Assembly: GCA_963819175.1 (NCBI GenBank)
Contig: CAWFVJ010000001.1
Coordinates: forward strand, 124,001-188,000
Direction of reading: 5' to 3'
DNA length: 64,000 bases
From: CAWBRT01 sp963819175
GTDB taxonomy: Bacteria; Acidobacteriota; Terriglobia; Terriglobales; Acidobacteriaceae
The position numbers and the translations under genes were made by a program. The notes beneath the pieces were generated by a model. The model worked only from the letters and a program-made list of their open reading frames with translations, was not told where the DNA came from and searched no databases. Shown piece by piece: positions 8,261 through 16,580 of the stretch (position 1 is its first letter; every line of letters begins with the position of its first letter).

Positions 8261-9295
8261 ATGAGCAAGAGCCGCCGCGATTTTCTGAAGACGGCCGGCG
8301 CTGTTACCGGGGGGCTTACGCTCTCACGGTCGCTGTGGGCATCCTCGGCTTTTGGTGCCGGTGCTGCACCTGATGCGTTGCCGCTTAATCCCAACAAGAA
8401 CGGAGCTGTCTCGATGAGCGAATTTCATGGTGTGTTTCCATACCTGGTTTCTCCAATTGGGCCATCAGGGGAGGTGAGCGCAGAGGTCCTGACCCGGCTG
8501 TGCGACGACCTCATCAAGGCTGGGGTGCACGGACTGACACCTCTGGGTTCGACCGGCGAATTTGCTTATCTCACTTGGCCCCAGCGGCGCCGGGTCATTG
8601 AAGTCGTGATCAATGCAGCCAAGGGCCGGGTGCCGGTTGTGGCGGGAGTGGCGTCCACGACTATCGCCGATGCCCAGATGCAAGCACGCGAGTACGAACG
8701 CCTCGGAGCTAATGGAATTCTCGCCATCCTTGATGCCTACTTTCCTATCCGCGACGAGGGCGTGTTCGCGTACTTCAAGGCGATCGCGGAATCGGTTTCG
8801 ATTCCGGTTGTGCTTTACACCAACCCCAATTTCCAGCGCTCGGACTTGAGTCTGCCCGTCATTGACCGCCTGAGCCACATACCGAACATAAAGTACATCA
8901 AGGATGCTTCCTCCAACACCGGCCGGCTGTTGTCAATTATCAACCGCGTGCAGGGTCGCATGCAGGTCTTCTCCGCCTCGGCGCATATTCCGGCCTGCGT
9001 GATGCTGATTGGCGGCGTCGGTTGGATGGCGGGCCCAGCCTGCGTGGCGCCCCGGCAAAGCGTGGAACTCTATGAACTCTGTCGCAAGGGCGATTGGAGC
9101 GCAGTCATGGCGCGACAGCGCAAACTGTGGAGCCTGAACGAGGCGTTCGCGAAGTACAACCTTGCCGCCTGCATCAAAGGGGGACTGGTTCTCCAGGGGT
9201 ACGCCGTCGGCACTCCACTGGCGCCGCAGGAGCCCTTGTCGCCTGAAGGCATCGAAGAAGTTAAACGCGCGCTGGTTGCGATTGGAGCGTTGTAG
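8261..9295 (+). CDS. DapA/NanA-family aldolase with Tat export signal
   Basis: 344-residue member of the dihydrodipicolinate synthase / N-acetylneuraminate lyase TIM-barrel family (pyruvate-dependent Schiff-base aldolases). The start at ATG 8261 gives SKSRRDFLKTAGAVTGG, a twin-arginine signal with following hydrophobic stretch, so the enzyme would be exported folded, unlike lysine-pathway DapA. The barrel begins near residue 50. Motifs: GSTGEF, the catalytic tyrosine in PVVLYTNPNF, and the Schiff-base lysine in IKYIKDASSNTG. C-terminal PLAPQEPLSPEGIEEVKRAL is typical. No lysine biosynthesis gene is nearby. Substrate is unknown; a periplasmic sugar-acid aldolase is possible but inferred. Confidence 0.85.
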   Translation: MSKSRRDFLKTAGAVTGGLTLSRSLWASSAFGAGAAPDALPLNPNKNGAVSMSEFHGVFPYLVSPIGPSGEVSAEVLTRLCDDLIKAGVHGLTPLGSTGEFAYLTWPQRRRVIEVVINAAKGRVPVVAGVASTTIADAQMQAREYERLGANGILAILDAYFPIRDEGVFAYFKAIAESVSIPVVLYTNPNFQRSDLSLPVIDRLSHIPNIKYIKDASSNTGRLLSIINRVQGRMQVFSASAHIPACVMLIGGVGWMAGPACVAPRQSVELYELCRKGDWSAVMARQRKLWSLNEAFAKYNLAACIKGGLVLQGYAVGTPLAPQEPLSPEGIEEVKRALVAIGAL

Positions 9296-9432
9296 ACAGC
9301 GGCAAAGTTCAGCACGTTCATTTTCTTCTGCGCAGGCAAAGATTCTTCTGCACCGGCAAAGAGGCTGGACTAGTGCTGATATGATTCCGTTTCAGTGGAA
9401 AAATTACTCCAGAAATCACTGGTCGAGGTTCG

Positions 9433-10002
9433 GTGCCGATGAGTTGGTTTGGCCTGCTTGCAATTGCCGTGGCGCTGGCCCTGGATGCGTTCGCCGTGGC
9501 GGTGGTGGCGGGGCTGAGTTTGAAAATTCTGACCAAGCGACACTTGTTTCGCCTGAGTTTTCACTTTGGTCTTTTCCAGGCGTTGATGCTCGCAGCAGGA
9601 TGGCTCATCGGGAATGCTGTCTACGCGCTGGTAGCGGCGGCGGCCCATTGGGTTGCATTTGCCCTGCTGCTGCTGGTGGGCGCAAACGTCATTTGGCACG
9701 CCTTTTCGGGCACCGACAAGACGCGCACAGCACTGGACCCGACCTCCGGCTGGCATCTTGTTGTTCTTTCCTTCGCCACCAGCCTCGATGCGCTCGCGGT
9801 CGGACTCTCGCTGGCCATGATTGGGGCTCCCATTACCCGCTCGGCGTCCGTGGTCGGATTAATGGCCACGGCTCTCACGTTGTTGGGCATGGTGCTGGGC
9901 CGCCGCGTCAGCGTTTTTTGGGGCAGGCGGGTTGAAGTTTTCGGCGGGATCATTCTGATCGCGATCGCCTCCAAGATTTTGTGGGATCACCTCAAGGCAT
10001 AA
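9433..10002 (+). CDS. mntP: Putative manganese efflux pump MntP
   Basis: 189-residue inner-membrane protein with six predicted helices made of two related halves. The key paired motifs are ALALDAFAVAV in helix 1 and SFATSLDALAVGL in helix 4, with the conserved Asp residues needed for Mn(II) export in this family; FHFGLFQALMLAAGW is also typical. It exports Mn(II) across the cytoplasmic membrane. GTG 9433 is preceded by GAGG; an ATG two codons later is also possible. No yybP-ykoY (manganese) riboswitch was recognised in the 137 bases upstream. Confidence 0.92.
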   Translation: MPMSWFGLLAIAVALALDAFAVAVVAGLSLKILTKRHLFRLSFHFGLFQALMLAAGWLIGNAVYALVAAAAHWVAFALLLLVGANVIWHAFSGTDKTRTALDPTSGWHLVVLSFATSLDALAVGLSLAMIGAPITRSASVVGLMATALTLLGMVLGRRVSVFWGRRVEVFGGIILIAIASKILWDHLKA

Positions 10003-10168
10003 CGGAGGCTTGAGCAGCGCTCTTGCTCATCCGCGCGACTTTAACGGGCGGCACGCCCACCATTGCCTTAGTGCCGAATATAATAGATTCTAGTCCGATG
10101 CATTTCGTGTCGGCCTGGCGCGAAAAAGACCGAGGTCAGCCCGCCGGAATTTGGAGTCTCACCCGCCC

Positions 10169-13100
10169 ATGTGGATTGTTGCCCTAGCTCTCCGGCGCCC
10201 GTACACATTTATCGTGATGGCATTGGTGATCAGTCTTCTGACGCCGCTGACGATCCTGCGCACGCCTACCGACATATTCCCGGACATCAACATCCCGGTC
10301 GTCAGCGTCATCTGGTTCTACACAGGCCTTACGCCCAGCGAAATGGCCAACCGGATGGTTACAAATTGCGAGCGCGGACTCACGCTCACCGTCAATGACA
10401 TTGAGCATACCGAGTCGCAATCACTGAACGGCATCGGAATCGTCAAGGTATTCTTTCGCCCGCAGGCGAACATTCAGACGGCGCTTGCCCAAGTCACGAG
10501 CATAGTTCAGACGATGCTGAAGCAGATGCCGCCCGACGCGACACCCCCACTGGTAGTGAACTACACGGCATCTTCCACGCCGGTCATTCAACTTGGACTG
10601 AGCAGCAAGACCATTCCTGAGCATGAGGTCTTCGACCTTGGGCAGAACTTTCTGCGCACTTATATTTCTACCGTGCAAGGCGCGGCTACGCCGTATCCGT
10701 ACGGCGGCAAGATCCGGCAGGTAGTGGTGGACCTGGACCTGCCGCGATTGCAGGCGAAAGGGCTTTCGCCGATCGATGTCGTAAACGCCATAAACGCCCA
10801 GAATCTGACGTTGCCCACGGGCACGGCCAAGATCGGTTCTCTGGAATATAGCGTGGAAATGAACGGCACGCCGGAAACCATTGCCGGGTTGAACGACCTG
10901 CCCGTCAAGACCGCAAACGGCGCGACGATTTACATACGGGATGTGGCGCACGTGCGCGATGGCTTCTCCCCGCAGACCAACATCGTGCGGCAGGACGGCA
11001 ACCGCGGGGCGCTGATGACGATCTCGAAAATCGGCAAAGCGTCCACGCTGGACATCGTTGCAGGCATCAAGAGAATCGTCGGCCTCGCCAGCCAGGACTT
11101 GCCCAAGGAGTTGAAAATTACTCCCTTGTTTGACCAGTCGCTGTTCGTGCGCGCCTCGATTCAAGGCGTGCTGCACGAGGCCTTGTTAGCGGCTTGCCTG
11201 ACGGCGCTGATGATCCTGCTGTTTCTCGGCGACTGGCGGCCGACGTTGATTATCTGCGTTTCCATTCCGCTGTCGATCTTTGTCTCCGTCATTCTGCTCG
11301 GCGCTCTGGGTGAGACCTTTAACATCATGACCCTCGGCGGCCTGGCGCTGGCGGTGGGCATATTGGTGGATGATGCGACGGTGGAAATCGAGAACATCGA
11401 GCGCAACATCGCCCAGGGCAAGGAATTGAAACGCGCGATTCTCGATGGCGCGCAGCAGATCGCAGTGCCGGCCTTCGTCTCTACGCTTTGCATCTGCATC
11501 GTGTTTGTGCCCATGTTCTTTCTGACCGGGGTGGCCAAGTTCCTGTTCGTGCCTCTGGCGGAGGCGGTGGTGTTTGCCATGCTGGCGTCCTACCTGCTTT
11601 CGCGAACACTGATTCCCACGCTGGTGATGTACATCATGCGCGGGCACGAGCACAGAGCCGCCGGGCCTAAGACTTTTCTGGGGCGCTTTCAACGCGGCTT
11701 CGAGCAGAGCTTCGAAAATTTCCGCCGGGGCTATGAGCGATTGCTGGAACTCACGCTGGAACATCGCAAGCCGTTTGCGATCTGCTTCCTCGCATTTTGC
11801 ATTCTGTCTCTCGGGCTGGTGTTTGTCCTGGGAGAAGATTTCTTCCCTTCGGTGGATGCCGGCTTGATCCGGTTGCATCTGCGCGGGCGCGCGGGGTTGC
11901 GGGTCGAAGAGACGGCTCGGCTCACCGACCAGGTGGAAAACGTCCTGCGTCAGGAAATCCCGAAAGCGGAACTCCAGACCTTGCTGGACAACATCGGAGT
12001 GCCCTATTCCGGCCTCAACTTGTCTTACAGCACATCCGGAGTGATCGGCACCAGCGACGCCGAAATTCTGATTGCGCTCAATTCGGAACATCATCATCCC
12101 ACCGCCGGGTACGTGGAGCGACTGCGGCAAGAGCTGCCGCGCAGGTTCCCCGGGGTGGAATTTTTCTTCCAGCCGGCTGATATCGTCACGCAGATATTGA
12201 ATTTCGGTCTGCCCTCACCCATCGACATACAGGTGGTGGGCGCAGACTTGCAGAGCAACTACGGCATCGCGCAGCAGATCGCCAACAAGTTGCGGCATGT
12301 GCCCGGCACCGCGGATGTTCACGTGCAGCAGTTGATGAGCGAGCCGACCTTGTACATGGATATCGATCGCACGCGAGTGTCGCAGGTGGGATTGAATGCT
12401 CGCGACGTTGCCACTGGCGTGCTGCTGTCGCTCAGCGGCAGTGCGCAGACGTCGCCGAACTTCTGGCTGAATCCCAAGAATGGCGTGACGTATCCTCTGG
12501 CGGTGCAAACCCCGCAATACCATATGGGTTCGCTGCAAGACCTGATGAACACGCCTATCGCCGGCTCCAATGCGCCCGCGCAGGTGCTTGGAAATCTGGT
12601 ACAGCTCAGGCCGGTGGTGCGTCCCGTCGTGGTCTCGCATTACGATGTTCAGCCGGTCATCGACGTTTACGCGAGCACCCAGCGGCGGGATTTGGGCAGC
12701 GTGGCTTCCGACACGATGAAGGTCCTGAAGGAATTTGAAGGGCACCTGCCGCGCGGCACCCATATTGTGGTCCGGGGGCAAGTGGCGACCATGAGGTCGT
12801 CATTCTTCGGTCTGGGCGTGGGCCTGCTGATGGCCATCCTGCTGGTGTATTTCCTGATTGTTGTGAACTTCCAGTCCTGGCTCGACCCATTCATCATCAT
12901 CGCCGCATTGCCGGCGGCGCTGGCTGGCATTGCCTGGTTTCTTTTGCTGACGCATACGCGGCTTAGTGTGCCGTCGCTTACCGGCGCGGTGATGTGTATG
13001 GGGGTGGGCACAGCCAACTCAATTTTGCTGGTGTCGTTTTCGCGAGACCGCATGCGGGCGGGGGTGCCGGCAATCGAAGCTGCGATTGAAGCGGGATATA

Positions 13101-13330
13101 CGCGCATTCGTCCGGTGCTGATGACGGCGCTGGCGATGATCATTGGCATGGTGCCGATGGCGCTAGGTCTTGGCGAGGGCGGCGAACAAAACGCTCCATT
13201 GGGGCGGGCCGTGATCGGGGGACTGATGTTTGCCACTGTAGCCACGCTGTTCTTTGTTCCCTCCATTTTCGCCATGGTACACGGGCGGGACAGGAAAGAA
13301 GACGGGACAGGCATTCCACTGCAACCCTAG
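10169..13330 (+). CDS. RND multidrug/metabolite efflux pump, inner-membrane subunit (AcrB family)
   Basis: Proton-driven trimeric transporter of 1053 residues. ATG 10169 (MWIVALALRRPYTFIVMAL) is the standard start of this subgroup; a TTG six codons upstream is possible. Features include helix 1, the porter motif DIFPDINIPVVSV, the helix-4 proton-relay signature GGLALAVGILVDDATVEIENIE, and the repeat in the second half with GAVMCMGVGTANSILLVSF and GMVPMALGLGEGGEQNAPLGRAVIGG. The second-half relay region reads MGVGTANSILLV rather than the LVVGIVVDDAI of the first half, normal for the HAE1-like branch. First gene of a pump-adaptor-outer-membrane operon; this order is the reverse of acrAB. Confidence 0.95.
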   Translation: MWIVALALRRPYTFIVMALVISLLTPLTILRTPTDIFPDINIPVVSVIWFYTGLTPSEMANRMVTNCERGLTLTVNDIEHTESQSLNGIGIVKVFFRPQANIQTALAQVTSIVQTMLKQMPPDATPPLVVNYTASSTPVIQLGLSSKTIPEHEVFDLGQNFLRTYISTVQGAATPYPYGGKIRQVVVDLDLPRLQAKGLSPIDVVNAINAQNLTLPTGTAKIGSLEYSVEMNGTPETIAGLNDLPVKTANGATIYIRDVAHVRDGFSPQTNIVRQDGNRGALMTISKIGKASTLDIVAGIKRIVGLASQDLPKELKITPLFDQSLFVRASIQGVLHEALLAACLTALMILLFLGDWRPTLIICVSIPLSIFVSVILLGALGETFNIMTLGGLALAVGILVDDATVEIENIERNIAQGKELKRAILDGAQQIAVPAFVSTLCICIVFVPMFFLTGVAKFLFVPLAEAVVFAMLASYLLSRTLIPTLVMYIMRGHEHRAAGPKTFLGRFQRGFEQSFENFRRGYERLLELTLEHRKPFAICFLAFCILSLGLVFVLGEDFFPSVDAGLIRLHLRGRAGLRVEETARLTDQVENVLRQEIPKAELQTLLDNIGVPYSGLNLSYSTSGVIGTSDAEILIALNSEHHHPTAGYVERLRQELPRRFPGVEFFFQPADIVTQILNFGLPSPIDIQVVGADLQSNYGIAQQIANKLRHVPGTADVHVQQLMSEPTLYMDIDRTRVSQVGLNARDVATGVLLSLSGSAQTSPNFWLNPKNGVTYPLAVQTPQYHMGSLQDLMNTPIAGSNAPAQVLGNLVQLRPVVRPVVVSHYDVQPVIDVYASTQRRDLGSVASDTMKVLKEFEGHLPRGTHIVVRGQVATMRSSFFGLGVGLLMAILLVYFLIVVNFQSWLDPFIIIAALPAALAGIAWFLLLTHTRLSVPSLTGAVMCMGVGTANSILLVSFSRDRMRAGVPAIEAAIEAGYTRIRPVLMTALAMIIGMVPMALGLGEGGEQNAPLGRAVIGGLMFATVATLFFVPSIFAMVHGRDRKEDGTGIPLQP

Positions 13331-13371
13331 GAAGCCGTTGGGAAAGCGATTCAAGGAGCGGAATTAACCGT

Positions 13372-14598
13372 ATGGATTCGGAAACCGAATTGGGGCAGCC
13401 GAAATCGCCGGAAGTTCAAGCGCCACCGCAGATAGATCCGGTGCCCAAGTTGCCTCCGGCCAAGCCGCGCACAGCGATGCTGATTGTCGGCGTGGTGCTG
13501 GTGGTCCTGCTGCTGGCTGGCGGACTGACGTTACTCAAGCGAGCCAAGGACGAACGGGTGCTCGCCAAAGAGACCGAAAGCAACTCCGTGCCGAGTGTCG
13601 CCGTCATTCGTCCCACGGCAGAAAAACCGAATCAGGAGGTCGTGCTCCCGGGTAGCTTGCAAGCCTACGAAGAATCGCCGATCTATGCCCGCACCAATGG
13701 CTATTTGCTGCGCTGGTACAAGGACATCGGCAGCCCCATTAAGCAGGGCGAACTGCTGGCCAAGATCGATACCCCGGAAGTCGACCAGGAATTGCTGCAA
13801 TCGCGGGCTGCGCGGCAGCAGGTCGCTGCCCAGCTTGAGTTAGCCCGGACCTCCGACGAGCGCTGGCAAAATCTGCGCCAGACCGATTCGGTTTCGCAAC
13901 AGGAAGCCGACCAGCAGAGCAGCCTCTACCAGCAGAGCAAGGCGAACCTCGCGGCGGCAGACGCCAACGTTCGCCGTCTGGAACAACTGGAATCTTTCAA
14001 GAATGTCTATGCGCCATTTTCCGGCGTCCTCACCAAGCGCAACGTCGATCGCGGCGCATTGATCAACGCCGGCGCGGGTGGCCGCGAACTCTTCGACATC
14101 GCGAAGGTGGATCCGCTTCGAGTCTATGTGAGTGTGCCGCAAGCATACGCGCAGGATATCAAGATTGGGATGAAAGCATGGGTTACGCTACAGGAATTTC
14201 CGGGCCAGAAGTTTCAGGGCTCCGTAGCGCGCACCGCGGAAGCGATCGATATGGCGACCCGGACGCTGCTCACTGAAGTGGACGTGCCCAACAAAGAAAG
14301 ACGACTGTTGCCGGGCTCGTTTGGAGAGGTGCATTTCTCCGTCGAGAGTAACCTGAACAAGCTCACGGTCCCGATCAATGCTTTGTTGTTCCGCGCTCAG
14401 GGAGCGCAGGTTGCCGTGGCGGGAACGGACGGAAAGGCACACCTGCGGCCGGTTTCCATTGGCCGCGACTATGGCGCTACGCTGGAAATCCTCGATGGCT
14501 TGCGTCCGGACGACCAGGTGATTGTCAATCCCTCCGACTCGCTCGAAGATGGCCAGCAGGTGCGTGTGGTAACTCCGGAGCAGGGGGGCGGCCAGTGA
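13372..14598 (+). CDS. RND efflux periplasmic adaptor (HlyD/MFP family)
   Basis: 408 residues. A short cytosolic N-terminus is followed by one membrane anchor (LIVGVVLVVLLLAGGLTLL, about 36-56), then a lipoyl/barrel-sandwich region with GYLLRWYKDIGSPIKQGELLAKIDTPEVDQ, an alpha-hairpin rich in Gln/Ala coiled coil (SRAARQQVAAQLELA to ANLAAADANVRRLEQL), the return lipoyl strand APFSGVLTKRNVDRGALINAG, and beta-barrel and membrane-proximal domains ending PSDSLEDGQQVRVV. It bridges the pump and the outer-membrane channel. The gene begins 41 bases after the pump gene and its TGA overlaps the GTG of the channel gene. Confidence 0.95.
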   Translation: MDSETELGQPKSPEVQAPPQIDPVPKLPPAKPRTAMLIVGVVLVVLLLAGGLTLLKRAKDERVLAKETESNSVPSVAVIRPTAEKPNQEVVLPGSLQAYEESPIYARTNGYLLRWYKDIGSPIKQGELLAKIDTPEVDQELLQSRAARQQVAAQLELARTSDERWQNLRQTDSVSQQEADQQSSLYQQSKANLAAADANVRRLEQLESFKNVYAPFSGVLTKRNVDRGALINAGAGGRELFDIAKVDPLRVYVSVPQAYAQDIKIGMKAWVTLQEFPGQKFQGSVARTAEAIDMATRTLLTEVDVPNKERRLLPGSFGEVHFSVESNLNKLTVPINALLFRAQGAQVAVAGTDGKAHLRPVSIGRDYGATLEILDGLRPDDQVIVNPSDSLEDGQQVRVVTPEQGGGQ

Positions 14599-16067
14599 AA
14601 GGGCGGCTTGCCCTCGCGGCATTCGTCATGGCCGGCATATGGCTGGCCGGATGCACGGTGGGACCAAAGTATAACCGCCCGCCGGTTCAGGCGCCGGAGG
14701 CTTGGAAGACGACGCCGCCCTGGGCGGTTGCCGTTCCCGGCGATGGGTTGCCGAAGGGCACCTGGTGGACGACCTTCAATGACAACCAGCTCAGCGGCTA
14801 CGAGCAGCAGTTGCTCACGGCAAATCAGTCGCTTTGGGCAGCAAAGGATCGGCTGGACAGGGCGCGGTCGCTCGCTCGCGTTGCTTCAGCGGCATATTTT
14901 CCGCAATTGGCGGTCGATCCTTCGGGCCAGCGCACAAGGGTATCCGGCAATCGCCCCTTGCTCTCTGCCACACCGCCGCTGACTCCCGATACGGAAAATA
15001 ATTTCACCATTCCTTTTACTCTGAATTACGAGGTGGACTTGTTCGGGCGCGTGCGTCGAAGCCTGGAGGCCGCCAACGCGTCCTTGCAGTCTACGGCGGC
15101 AGACTTGGTCAATGTTCAACTGGTGCTGACTTCAGAACTCGCCGCCGACTACTTCAACCTGCGCGAACTCGATGCCGAGATCGGCGTGGTGCAGGAACTG
15201 GTGAGTATCGAACAGAAAGGGCTCGAGTTGGTGCAGCGCCGCCACGAGGGCGGTATTGCCAACGGCCTGGAGGTCGCACAACAAGCCGCCTTGCTGGACG
15301 CAACCGTAGCCCAGGTATCATTGTTGCAGCAACAGAGGGCGCAGTATGAACACGCGATCGCGGTTCTGACCGGCAACGCGGCGTCCAGCTTCAGCGTGCC
15401 GGTTGCCCCTTTGCGGGGAGCGCCGCCACCGGTTCCGATTGGAGTGCCGTCGGATGTGCTCCAGCGCCGGCCTGACATTTCGACCTACGAAAGACTCATG
15501 GCGTACCAGAACGCGCAGGTCGGAATTGCCACCACGGCTTTTTATCCGCACATCACGCTGTCTGGATCCGGCGGATGGCAGAGTCGCGACATCGCGACAC
15601 TGGTCGACGCTCCCAGCGCCTTCTGGTCGCTGGGGAGCGACCTGCTGCAACCGATCTTCAATGGCGGCCGGAACCGGGCGAATCTGGCGGCGGCCAAAGC
15701 CGGATACAACGAGGCGGTGGCGAATTACCGTGAGGCGGTGCTGACCGCGTTCCAGCAGGTTGAGGATGGTTTGTCCGGCCTGCAAACCCTGTCGAAAGCG
15801 TTGGCCAACCAGAGGACTGCGGTCGAAGACTCGCGGCGCGCCCTGACGTTGGCGAACAATCGGTATACGGGCGGCCTGACAACGTATTTGGATGTGATTA
15901 CCGCGCAGACCACCTTGCTGAACAATGAGCGCCTGGCCGCGCAACTACTCGGCCAGCAGATGGTCACCTCAGTCTACTTGGTAAAGGCACTGGGAGGAGG
16001 CTGGGACAGCTCCGAGATCAAGAAGGAACAAGTACATCCCAAGGCGATTCAGGCCGTTCAGCAGTAA
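14595..16067 (+). CDS. Outer-membrane efflux lipoprotein, NodT/OprM family
   Basis: 490 residues. GTG start in a GTGA overlap with the adaptor gene. Lipoprotein signal with lipobox LAGC (residues about 17-20: GIWLAGCTVGPKYNRPPV). Two OEP repeats follow: WWTTFNDNQLSGYEQQLL, RARSLARVASAAYFPQLAV and NYEVDLFGRVRRSLEAA in the first; VGIATTAFYPHITLSGSGGWQ, PIFNGGRNRANLAAAKAGYNEA and YRQAVLTAFQQVEDGL-like sequence in the second. It forms the trimeric channel completing the tripartite pump. The gene ends 240 bases ahead of a MITE-like repeat. Confidence 0.95.
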   Translation: MKGRLALAAFVMAGIWLAGCTVGPKYNRPPVQAPEAWKTTPPWAVAVPGDGLPKGTWWTTFNDNQLSGYEQQLLTANQSLWAAKDRLDRARSLARVASAAYFPQLAVDPSGQRTRVSGNRPLLSATPPLTPDTENNFTIPFTLNYEVDLFGRVRRSLEAANASLQSTAADLVNVQLVLTSELAADYFNLRELDAEIGVVQELVSIEQKGLELVQRRHEGGIANGLEVAQQAALLDATVAQVSLLQQQRAQYEHAIAVLTGNAASSFSVPVAPLRGAPPPVPIGVPSDVLQRRPDISTYERLMAYQNAQVGIATTAFYPHITLSGSGGWQSRDIATLVDAPSAFWSLGSDLLQPIFNGGRNRANLAAAKAGYNEAVANYREAVLTAFQQVEDGLSGLQTLSKALANQRTAVEDSRRALTLANNRYTGGLTTYLDVITAQTTLLNNERLAAQLLGQQMVTSVYLVKALGGGWDSSEIKKEQVHPKAIQAVQQ

Positions 16068-16126
16068 ACTTAGAAAAATAAAGGGCGCTTGGCGGCTCAG
16101 GAGGCTGCGGAAAAACCACTCTCTGA

Positions 16127-16230
16127 GGGCGTCATCCTGAGCTAAGCGAAGGATCTGCTATTTGCGCTTGGTGAAAAGAAAGCAGATCCTTCGATCGCGC
16201 GCAAAACCGGCGCGACCTCAGGATGACACT
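16127..16230. repeat. Palindromic repeat with GTCATCCTGAG ends
   Basis: Outer arms GTCATCCTGAG (16131-16141) and CTCAGGATGAC (16217-16227) and inner arms CGAAGGATCTGCT (16147-16159) and AGCAGATCCTTCG (16181-16193) form one long hairpin. The same GTCAT-C-GAGC core recurs at many places in this window (for example 41014-41178, 55101, 59730). Confidence 0.7.
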
Positions 16231-16307
16231 CCTACGAGTTTTTCTTATATTTCACCGTCGAGCTGGACGCAGGCTACTTCTCGGGGTATCTCTTCCTCGA
16301 ATCCGTT

Positions 16308-16580
16308 CTAAAGCAATTCCCGGGTTGCTATATACCGCCAAAGAACGTCATTCCGAGCGAGCGGCGCCTTGCGACGCGAGTCGGGGAATCTTTTGTGTTG
16401 CTTCGCCGCCGAAAAAACACAAGATCCCTCCACTCCGTGCCCGAACAGCTCCATGCTATCGAGTAGCAATGTCGGGTACGCAGCCTAGCTGCTCCGGCCG
16501 CAGGCGCTCAGCACTTCGGTCGGGATGACGCTTTCAATCTACCTTATCGTGCGGCTACACCAATCCGGGAACCGCTCTAG
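16308..16580 (+). repeat. MITE-1 copy A (273 bp, with 70-base internal insertion)
   Basis: Imperfect terminal inverted repeat CTAAAGCAATTCCCGGGTTG at the left and CAATCCGGGAACCGCTCTAG at the right. The interior has ATTCCGAGCGAGCGGCGCC, AATCTTTTGTGTTGC, and AACACAAGATCCCTCCACTC, followed by about 70 extra bases absent from the other copies, then CGGTCGGGATGACG. The right end overlaps the stop codon of the minus-strand MFS gene. Confidence 0.8.

Noticed and set aside
7433..9295. A single 620-residue Spy-DapA fusion protein
   Set aside because: The link is out-of-frame readthrough after an indel near 7980: the repaired Spy-like gene ends at 8021, and the DapA-like gene has its own ATG and Tat signal.
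9296..9432. Manganese (yybP-ykoY) riboswitch before mntP
   Set aside because: The expected paired loops and conserved bases are not present in the 137-base gap.
10079..10084. TATAAT box before the RND pump
   Set aside because: No -35 element at suitable distance, so it is not called as a promoter.
11186..12130. Long minus-strand frames opposite the RND pump
   Set aside because: Antisense shadows of a high-GC gene; the pump is intact and unmistakable on the plus strand.
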